Below, piece by piece: positions 6,798 to 12,840 of a stretch of DNA of 15,312 bases; positions within the stretch are counted from its first letter, which is position 1; the number at the start of each line of letters is the position of its first letter. The stretch is from Chloroflexota bacterium (GTDB lineage Bacteria; Chloroflexota; Dehalococcoidia; JACQTR01). The position numbers were made by a program, and so were the translations under genes. The stretch covers positions 1 to 15,312 of the forward strand of contig JACQTR010000111.1 in NCBI GenBank assembly GCA_016210705.1. The letters run 5' to 3'. The notes beneath the pieces were generated by a model. The model saw nothing but the letters and a program-made list of their open reading frames with translations, did not search any database and was not told the origin of the DNA.

Positions 6798-8434
6798 CCG
6801 AGGAAGAATTCTTTCTATCATCACATCCCGCCTCTTTGGAAGAACCTCAGCGGCTGGGAATGGTGGTCTCCGGCTCATTAAGCGAAGGGTTGGAGGTGAA
6901 GCTAGACGGCTCGGTATCGGTGGAGGCGGTAAGGTCAGGGCGGCTAGTGGCCGTACAAGGACAAAACCAGCGTTTCTTGGGTCAAATTACCGATGTTAGG
7001 TTAGCCGCCATCGACCGCTTGCTCACGGTAACCCCACCAGATGTCGCCGATCCCTTCATAGCCCAGGTAGTGACCGGAACCAGTACTTATGGAATCCTAA
7101 AGGTCATCCAGTCCTTGGCCCTCAGCTCTAGCGGCATAGAAGAGGCCAAAACCATCCCCGGCCATTTTTCTGCGGTGACAGAGGCTTCGGCTGCCGATGT
7201 CGAGATGGCCTACGGCACCGAGGACGCCAGACACTTTTATATAGGTAATCCTTTGGACATGGAGGTTCACCTCCACTTGGACCTAAAACGCCTGGTGGAG
7301 CGCAGCAGCGGAGTCTTTGGCAAGAGCGGCACCGGCAAGACCTTCCTCACCAGGATCCTCCTCGTGGGCATCCTCCAAAAAGCAGACGCCGTCAATCTGG
7401 TCTTCGATATGCATGATGAATACGGTTGGGAAGGCTCTCAGGAGGGAGGCGCCAGAGTCAAAGGCCTCAAGCAGCTTTTCCCCGACCAGGTGGCCGTATT
7501 CACCCTAGACGAAGAAAGCTCGAGACGCCGTGGGGTGAGCACCGATTTCGTAGTCCAAATCGGCTATGACGAGATAGAACCCGAGGATATGGCCACCCTT
7601 AGAGAGACTTTGAACCTCACCGAACGAGGTTTGGACGCCATCTACGAGCTGGGCGAAAAATACGGTCGGAACTGGCTCAATACCTTCTTCCAAGAGGACA
7701 ACCGCACTTTGCAAGAGGCGCTGGGGGAGCGAGCCGAGGTCGCCATAGGCACCCTGCGCGCCCTACGCCTAAGTCTCAACCGCCTCAAGAGCCTCCATTT
7801 TCTAGTACCCCATGCCCAAGACGATTCAGTGAAGCGAGTCCTCACCCTTTTGGACGCCAGAAAAAATGTGGTGCTGGAGTTCGGTCGCTACCGAGATAAC
7901 AGCGAAGCCCAGGTGCTGGTGGCAAATCTCCTTACCCGCCGCATTCATGAACATTATGTAAAACGAAAGGAGTCGGCCAGAGGAGACCAAGAGGGTCCAG
8001 TCCCGTTGGTGATCACCATCGAGGAGGCCCACAAATTCCTTAGCCCCCAAGTGGCCAGCCAGACCACCTTCGGCACCATAGCTCGAGAGATGAGGAAATA
8101 CAACGTCACCCTCCTGGTGGTGGATCAGCGCCCCAGCGGCATCGACCCCGAGGTCATGTCCCAGATCGGCACCAAGCTCGCCTGCCTCCTAGACAACGAG
8201 GCCGACATCGAGGCCGTCTTGGCGGGAACCCCAGCCAAAGGTGAGCTCAAGAAGGTGCTATCCAAACTGGGCAGTAAACAGCAGGCACTGGTCTTAGGTC
8301 ATGCCGTTCCCATGCCCATAGCTTTCGATGTCCGCGACTATGGCACCCCCCAATCCTACGCCGAGCTGGGCTTCGGAAGTTGGGAGCTAAAACAAAAGGC
8401 TCAGAGCAACATAAGTGACCTTTATGGCGATTAA
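6794..8434 (+). CDS. herA: HerA-family hexameric DNA translocase/helicase
   Basis: HerA is a ring-shaped FtsK/HerA-superfamily ATPase that pumps DNA through its pore and drives NurA. The 546-residue protein has an N-terminal barrel-like region (about 20-75, GMVVSGSLSEGLEVKLDGS and FLGQITDVR), Walker A GKSGTGKT at 176-183, the HerA-typical FDMHDEYGW strand after it, an inserted helical region, a Walker B strand LVITIEEAH with Glu410 and Glu411, and a sensor/arginine-finger region VVDQRPSGIDPEVMSQIGTKL. C-terminal segments (LGHAVPMPIAFDVR) fit HerA pore and partner-contact strands. The ATG at 6794 overlaps the stop of the previous gene and follows AAAGGA (6781-6786); upstream in-frame starts such as 6572 lie inside that gene and are unlikely. 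Its closest functional link is nurA, two genes upstream. A conjugation or phage-defence ATPase of the same superfamily is the alternative, but the nurA linkage favours HerA. Confidence 0.9.
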   Translation: MTEEEFFLSSHPASLEEPQRLGMVVSGSLSEGLEVKLDGSVSVEAVRSGRLVAVQGQNQRFLGQITDVRLAAIDRLLTVTPPDVADPFIAQVVTGTSTYGILKVIQSLALSSSGIEEAKTIPGHFSAVTEASAADVEMAYGTEDARHFYIGNPLDMEVHLHLDLKRLVERSSGVFGKSGTGKTFLTRILLVGILQKADAVNLVFDMHDEYGWEGSQEGGARVKGLKQLFPDQVAVFTLDEESSRRRGVSTDFVVQIGYDEIEPEDMATLRETLNLTERGLDAIYELGEKYGRNWLNTFFQEDNRTLQEALGERAEVAIGTLRALRLSLNRLKSLHFLVPHAQDDSVKRVLTLLDARKNVVLEFGRYRDNSEAQVLVANLLTRRIHEHYVKRKESARGDQEGPVPLVITIEEAHKFLSPQVASQTTFGTIAREMRKYNVTLLVVDQRPSGIDPEVMSQIGTKLACLLDNEADIEAVLAGTPAKGELKKVLSKLGSKQQALVLGHAVPMPIAFDVRDYGTPQSYAELGFGSWELKQKAQSNISDLYGD

Positions 8435-8450
8435 AAGGAGGAATCATACA

Positions 8451-8495
8451 TTGACCCGAAATAACAGTTATTTAGAGGAGGCTCCCGCCCGATGA
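8451..8495 (+). CDS. Possible 14-codon leader ORF before the dehydrogenase gene
   Basis: A TTG codon at 8451 stands 9 nt after a near-ideal AAAAGGAGG (8433-8441) and opens a 14-codon frame, MTRNNSYLEEAPAR, whose TGA overlaps the ATG of the dehydrogenase gene (ATGA at 8492-8495). The strong ribosome site has no other obvious start codon to serve, since the dehydrogenase ATG is 50 nt away and has its own AGAGGAGG (8474-8481). Translation of this frame would deliver ribosomes to the next start. It contains no run of branched-chain or aromatic codons, so classical attenuation is not indicated. It may equally be a chance frame. Confidence 0.35.
   Translation: MTRNNSYLEEAPAR
8459..8473. promoter_or_regulatory. 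Perfect 15-bp palindrome, candidate operator
   Basis: AAATAAC-A-GTTATTT is a perfect 7-1-7 inverted repeat in the only sizeable gap of the gene train, immediately before the AGAGGAGG ribosome site of the dehydrogenase gene. The length and symmetry suit a dimeric repressor. A hairpin is unlikely because the stem is short and AT-rich with almost no loop. No -10/-35 pair was found at a suitable distance, which weakens the operator reading. Confidence 0.35.
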
Positions 8496-9562
8496 AAGTG
8501 ATGGACTATATGGCCCAGCACGGCCACGAGCAACTGGTTTACTGTTCCAACCCGGAGGCAGGGCTGAGGGCCTTCATCGCCATACACGATACCACCTTGG
8601 GCCCAGCACTGGGCGGAGCCCGCATGCGGCCCTATGCCTCAGAAGCGGAAGCTGTGGAGGATGTGTTGCGCCTGGCCCGGGCCATGACCTATAAGGCAGC
8701 GGTGGCCGGCCTCAATCTCGGCGGAGGCAAGGCCGCCATAATAGGCGACCCCCATAAAGATAAAACCGAGGCCCTTTTCAAAGCCCTGGGTCGCTTCATC
8801 CACTCCCTTGGGGGACGCTACATCACCACCGAAGACGTGGGCACCACCGAGCGCGAGATGCAATACATTCGTCCCGAGACCCCTTACGTCACGGGACTGC
8901 CCGTCTCTTGGGGCGGCAGCGGCGACCCCTCGCCGGCCACTTCTTTCGGGATATATCGAGGGATGAAGGCCTGCGCTCACGAAGTCTACGGCTCCGACTC
9001 CCTGGCAGGGAAGACGGTAGCCCTTCAGGGCGTGGGCAAAGTGGGTTACGGCTTGGCTAAATACCTCCATGAAGAGGGAGCCAAGCTGGTAGTTACCGAT
9101 ATATACCCAGAGGCAGCCCAACGCGTCCACGAAGAGTTGGGGGCCACCTTGGTGGAGCCCGAGGCCATTTACGATGTGGATTGCCACATCTTCTCGCCCT
9201 GCGCCTTCGGGGCCGTGCTCAACGCCCGCACCATACCTCGCTTTCGTTGCCAGATCGTGGCCGGCGCTGCCAATAACCAGTTGGAGACCGATGAGGACGG
9301 CCAGGAGTTGCACCATCGCGGCATCCTCTACGCCCCCGACTATGTTCTCAACGGCGGCGGACTGATCAATATCTCTTACGAGGTGGGCCGGGCCTATAGC
9401 CATGATGCCGCCTGGGAGCAGGTGACTCGAATCTACGACACCATAGGTCAAATCATCGCCTTAGCCAAGGCCGATGGCATCTGCACTGCCCAGGCCGCCG
9501 ACAGAATGGCCGAGGCGCGCATCGCCGCCGCCCGCAAGGTGAAAAACCTGTATTTGGGATAG
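8492..9562 (+). CDS. Leucine/phenylalanine/valine dehydrogenase (NAD-dependent amino acid dehydrogenase)
   Basis: The enzyme oxidatively deaminates a branched-chain or aromatic amino acid to its 2-oxo acid with NAD+, reversibly, in the cytoplasm. The 356-residue protein matches leucine dehydrogenase of bacilli in length and numbering: substrate-binding Lys68 (AMTYKAAVAG), catalytic Lys80 (LNLGGGKAAI) and Asp115 (TTEDVGT), then a Rossmann domain with GVGKVG at 180-185 and Asp203 (VVTDIYPEA) at the end of the second strand, which favours NAD over NADP. GPALGGARMRPY (37-48) is the usual dimerisation and substrate-pocket strand. ATG 8492 follows AGAGGAGG (8474-8481), 10 nt away. The gene sits 57 nt after herA and 5 nt before the methyltransferase gene, an unexpected metabolic neighbour. 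Preference among Leu, Val and Phe cannot be fixed from the sequence; leucine is slightly favoured by the close numbering match. Confidence 0.93.
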   Translation: MKVMDYMAQHGHEQLVYCSNPEAGLRAFIAIHDTTLGPALGGARMRPYASEAEAVEDVLRLARAMTYKAAVAGLNLGGGKAAIIGDPHKDKTEALFKALGRFIHSLGGRYITTEDVGTTEREMQYIRPETPYVTGLPVSWGGSGDPSPATSFGIYRGMKACAHEVYGSDSLAGKTVALQGVGKVGYGLAKYLHEEGAKLVVTDIYPEAAQRVHEELGATLVEPEAIYDVDCHIFSPCAFGAVLNARTIPRFRCQIVAGAANNQLETDEDGQELHHRGILYAPDYVLNGGGLINISYEVGRAYSHDAAWEQVTRIYDTIGQIIALAKADGICTAQAADRMAEARIAAARKVKNLYLG

Positions 9563-9567
9563 GAACA

Positions 9568-12444
9568 ATGTCAGAGCCTGATGAGGCAAAAGCCAGAATC
9601 GCCGAACTGGTAAGAGACTTTCAGGCCAGGGTGAAGCGCGGGCCTCGCCTCAATGAGCGGCAGACCGGCACCAGCTTCATCGAGCCCCTCTTTGAAGCCT
9701 TAGGCTGGCAAGTGCGCAACCCTGAAGAGGCTCCCCACCGTGACCTGAACAACCCTGACTTCAAGAAGCAAGCCGTCACCTACGCCTACAATAAGGGGGT
9801 TAACTGGGCCGTTCTCACCAACTTCTCTCACCTCTTAGTCTTCAACGCTGAGACGGAACGCCAATTCCTTAGCTTGAACGCCGAAAGTCATCTCGATAAT
9901 TTTGACAAACTGTGGCTATTATCCAAAGAAGCTTTTGTTAGCGGTGCCTTCCCGCAAGAGGCCCAACTCTATGGGGCCATGCAACCTCGCCTCCCCGTAG
10001 AAAAGAGCCTTTTTGACCAACTTCGCCAGTGGCGGGAAGACCTCTTCAACCAAATCTTCAAATATAACCCCGGCTTGGCTCCAGCCCAGGTGGATGAACT
10101 AATCCAGCAATTACTCAACCGCCTCATCTTCATCCGCACCGCCGAAGATCGGGGCTTGGAGGAAAATCGTCTAAAGGCTACCCTTCACCAGTGGAAAAGC
10201 TCCGGCCATCGTGGCCACCTTATCGAACCTCTACGCCAGATTTTCCTTGACTTTGCCCTTAGCTATGATAGTGAACTTTTCCCCGTTCCTGATAGGTGGA
10301 CCCCTGTTTTCATTGATGACCCTCTCCTTGAAAATATCCTTAACGGCCTCTACGACCGGCCGGGTAAGATGGCCGGCTATGACTTCCGTGCCATTGACGC
10401 CGATGTCCTGGGGGCCGTTTATGAGCAATACCTGGGGCACGTGGCCGAGGTGGTGAAAGAGCGCGCCCGGCAAGCCGCAAGGCAACCACGGCTTTTGGGC
10501 CAGGGCGAAGATTTGGATTATGAGCTAGTAGCCAAAAAAGAACGGCGCAAGGCCCAAGGAATCTACTATACCCCTAAATGGGTAGTGGACTACATTGTGC
10601 GTCAAACGGTGGGGCGCTTAATAGAAGAGCACGAGGGGAGGGATCCCAACGCCATTCATAATATGACCATCCTCGACCCCGCCTGTGGCTCCGGCTCCTT
10701 CCTCATCCGCGCCTATGATGAGCTGCTGCGTTATCATGCCCACATCAAGGGCAAGACCCCCGCCGATTTGGATTGGGCCGAGCGCATCGGCATCCTTACT
10801 CGGAATATTTTTGGCGTTGACCTAGATGATCAGGCAGTACAAATAGCCCGCCTAAACCTGCTGCTGCGCGCTTTGGACAGCCGCGAGACGCTTCCCCCGT
10901 TGGCCGAAAACATACGCCGTGGTAACTCCCTTATCTCCGGCACTCCTGAAGAGCTGCGGGAGAACTTTGGCGACACCTGGCGTGAGAAACACGCTTTCGA
11001 TTGGAAGGACACGTTCCCCGACATCATGGATAAAGGCGGATTTGACGTGGTCATCGGTAACCCGCCGTACGTCCGCATCCAAAGCCTTCCTGAGGAGGAG
11101 CGGAACTATTTCCGCGACCATTTTGAAACTCCCTACGGCTCTTTCGACATCTATCTTCTTTTCATTGAGCAGGCCATCCACTTATTAAAGCCAGGCGGCC
11201 GTTTCGGCTTCATAACCTCGGGAAAGTTCCTCAAGTCCACCTACGGCAAGAAGCTGTGCCAGCATATATACCAGAACTGCACTGTCGAAGAAATTATTGA
11301 CCTCTCCACCCTCCAGGTTTTCGCTCAGGCCACTACTTATCCTGTTCTCCTCATCTTTCACAAGGGCAAAGAGGAAAAACTACTCTACTACTCTATGCTT
11401 CGTCAAGAGCCAGGGTTGGGCACTGACTTGGGCGCCCCTGCTGACCGAATGGAGCGCTTGGCATCTCAGGATGCCTTGCTCAAAGGCTTCTGGCCCCCAC
11501 CTGCCGAGGGCCAACCTTTGATGCAGAAACTCTTTGCCAAGGCGGTGCCGCTAAAAGAGGTAGCGGAGAGAATATTCGTAGGTCTCCAAACAAGCGCTGA
11601 CAAAGTCTACATTATACAAAGAATCAGCGAACGGGATAAACTTGTAGTAGCCACATCGAGCCAAACGGGGACTCAACACGAATTGGAATCGGCTGTTCTT
11701 AAACCCCTTCTCAGTGGCTCAAATATTCAGCGTTACATCCCACCCAACACCCAGCGCTATCTCCTTTTCCCATACCGTCTTGAAGAAGGCAAAGCCTCAC
11801 TTATCAAACCCGTTGAATTTGAAGAACGCTACCCCAAGGCTTGGGCTTATCTTTGCGCGAACCGAGAGGCATTAGAGGGACGGGAAGGCGGCAAAATGCG
11901 CCACGAGCAGTGGTACGCTTATGTCTACCCAAAGAACCTTGCTCTACATGACCAGCGCAAGCTGGCTATACCTCGGCTGGTTCATCGACTACATGCTTTT
12001 TACGATACAAAGGGCAAATTCTACCTTGATAACGTAGACGTAGGCGGTCTATTGCTGAAACAAGGCAACTACGTAGAATACTGTTATATAGTGGGTTTGC
12101 TAAATAGTCGTTTACTTGACTTCTGCCATAAGCAAGTAAGCGTACCCTTTCGCGGAGGCTTCCGTTCTGCCAATCGCCAGTTTCTAGAGCCACTTCCCGT
12201 CCGCCGCATCGACTTTGCCAACCCGGGGGAGAAGGCCATGCATGACCGCCTGGTGGCCCTGGTAGAGCGGATGCTGGATTTGAACAGGCGGAAGGCGGAT
12301 AAACTGCTGCCCCAAAGCGAGCAAGAGGACATCCAGCGGGAGATCGCCCGCACCGATGAAGAAATAGACAACTTGGTCTATGACCTCTACGGCCTAACGG
12401 AAGAAGAACGGCGTATTGTGCAGGAGGGAACCGGCCGTGAATAA
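9568..12444 (+). CDS. Eco57I-type (type IIG-like) DNA adenine methyltransferase, apparently without its nuclease core
   Basis: The 958-residue protein resembles single-chain restriction-modification enzymes that methylate adenine-N6. It has a truncated N-terminal region (1-140), a helical connector (140-330, LIFIRTAEDRGLEENR), a start-of-MTase motif GIYYTPKWVVDYIV (from 331), SAM motif I DPACGSG (370-376), FGVDLDDQAVQIARLNLLLRAL, catalytic motif IV NPPY (498-501), and a TaqI/Eco57I-like C-terminal specificity domain (about 660-875) before a helical tail. Relatives with a nuclease have, after the ...FEALGWxV strand, a conserved Asp strand and an F-x-E-A-K strand, then DLxNPxFxxQAxxYAYNKGVxWAVLTNF. 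Here GWQV (46-49) is followed within ten residues by RDLNNPDF (58-65), so the expected 30-40 residues with the acidic and Lys residues are absent, without any frameshift. The enzyme is therefore probably modification-only. The ATG is 5 nt after the dehydrogenase stop with a weak AGGA site. Confidence 0.88.
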   Translation: MSEPDEAKARIAELVRDFQARVKRGPRLNERQTGTSFIEPLFEALGWQVRNPEEAPHRDLNNPDFKKQAVTYAYNKGVNWAVLTNFSHLLVFNAETERQFLSLNAESHLDNFDKLWLLSKEAFVSGAFPQEAQLYGAMQPRLPVEKSLFDQLRQWREDLFNQIFKYNPGLAPAQVDELIQQLLNRLIFIRTAEDRGLEENRLKATLHQWKSSGHRGHLIEPLRQIFLDFALSYDSELFPVPDRWTPVFIDDPLLENILNGLYDRPGKMAGYDFRAIDADVLGAVYEQYLGHVAEVVKERARQAARQPRLLGQGEDLDYELVAKKERRKAQGIYYTPKWVVDYIVRQTVGRLIEEHEGRDPNAIHNMTILDPACGSGSFLIRAYDELLRYHAHIKGKTPADLDWAERIGILTRNIFGVDLDDQAVQIARLNLLLRALDSRETLPPLAENIRRGNSLISGTPEELRENFGDTWREKHAFDWKDTFPDIMDKGGFDVVIGNPPYVRIQSLPEEERNYFRDHFETPYGSFDIYLLFIEQAIHLLKPGGRFGFITSGKFLKSTYGKKLCQHIYQNCTVEEIIDLSTLQVFAQATTYPVLLIFHKGKEEKLLYYSMLRQEPGLGTDLGAPADRMERLASQDALLKGFWPPPAEGQPLMQKLFAKAVPLKEVAERIFVGLQTSADKVYIIQRISERDKLVVATSSQTGTQHELESAVLKPLLSGSNIQRYIPPNTQRYLLFPYRLEEGKASLIKPVEFEERYPKAWAYLCANREALEGREGGKMRHEQWYAYVYPKNLALHDQRKLAIPRLVHRLHAFYDTKGKFYLDNVDVGGLLLKQGNYVEYCYIVGLLNSRLLDFCHKQVSVPFRGGFRSANRQFLEPLPVRRIDFANPGEKAMHDRLVALVERMLDLNRRKADKLLPQSEQEDIQREIARTDEEIDNLVYDLYGLTEEERRIVQEGTGRE

Positions 12445-12475
12445 GGCCGTGCCTAGCTTTGCCCAAAAAGTCTGT

Positions 12476-12579
12476 AAGATTGCTTCGCTACGCTCGCAAT
12501 GACAAAGAAAAGGCTTCCACAACGTCATGGGAGAGGGCGAAGCCGTTCGGCTGAGCTCACCGAAGCCCGTGGCAATCTT
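12476..12579. repeat. Intergenic repeat element A: two inverted copies of a GTCAT...GGCAATCTT-type motif
   Basis: The ends AAGATTGC (12476-12483) and GCAATCTT (12572-12579) are perfect 8-bp inverted repeats, 104 bp across. Inside, ATGAC (12499-12503) faces GTCAT (12524-12528). Read outward, each half begins GTCAT and ends GCAATCTT: the left half on the minus strand is GTCATTGCGAGCGTAGCGAA followed by the end repeat, a form I recognise from intergenic repeats in many uncultured bacterial genomes; the right half is longer, with small internal hairpins (AGCCGTTCGGCT at 12541-12552). It encodes nothing visible and resembles a non-autonomous, palindromic repeat. Confidence 0.6.
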
Positions 12580-12676
12580 GATTATTTGTGCTAGACCGCT
12601 GCACTTCCCTTAGTTCGCTCGCTGTAGTATAGTAGCGTAGCCAACGGAGCCCTGGTAGTTTTCTGGTCTTGGTCTA

Positions 12677-12745
12677 TGTCATTCTGAGGAGTCGCCCTGA
12701 AAGCCGACGAAAGGTCTTAGATTCTTCGCCGCTCTCAGAATGACA
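12677..12745. repeat. Intergenic repeat element B with perfect 12-bp terminal inverted repeats
   Basis: TGTCATTCTGAG (12677-12688) and CTCAGAATGACA (12734-12745) are perfect reverse complements flanking 45 bp, 69 bp in all. The interior holds further imperfect pairing (GACGAA against TTCGCC). The same end sequence occurs in dispersed intergenic repeats of many environmental genomes, by recollection. The size and termini fit a small palindromic mobile repeat; no flanking target duplication was recognised. It could also act as a weak RNA hairpin between the methyltransferase and protease genes. Confidence 0.6.
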
Positions 12746-12784
12746 GTATAACCTTTCATCTAAGCGTAAATATAGCCCTTTCCC

Positions 12785-12832
12785 TTGCAGGCTAGAGGGC
12801 TATAGACTATACTAACCCACGCTACAAGGAGG
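12785..12832 (+). promoter_or_regulatory. Sigma70-type promoter and ribosome site of the Lon-family protease gene
   Basis: TTGCAG (12785-12790) and TATACT (12808-12813) are spaced by 17 nt, the same architecture and -10 hexamer as the aspS and selB promoters. Transcription would start near 12820. AAGGAGG (12826-12832) lies 8 nt before ATG 12841. The promoter shows that the protease is its own transcription unit, separated from the gene train by the repeat-bearing gap. No CIRCE-like heat-shock dyad was noticed. Confidence 0.75.
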
Positions 12833-12840
12833 AAGATAAA

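Noticed and set aside
8451..8480. TTGACC at 8451 as a promoter -35 box
   Set aside because: The hexamer 17 nt downstream is AGAGGA, part of a ribosome site, with no TATAAT-like match at 16-18 nt spacing.
8639..9451. 270-codon minus-strand open frame
   Set aside because: It is antisense to the amino acid dehydrogenase gene, whose catalytic residues are all in the plus frame; long antisense frames are common at this base composition.
12445..12475. Rho-independent terminator directly after the methyltransferase stop
   Set aside because: GGCCGTG occurs as a short direct repeat and no GC-rich hairpin followed by a T-run is visible.
12445..12840. CRISPR array in the repeat-bearing gap
   Set aside because: The repeats are inverted pairs of two unrelated sequences, not regularly spaced direct repeats with unique spacers.
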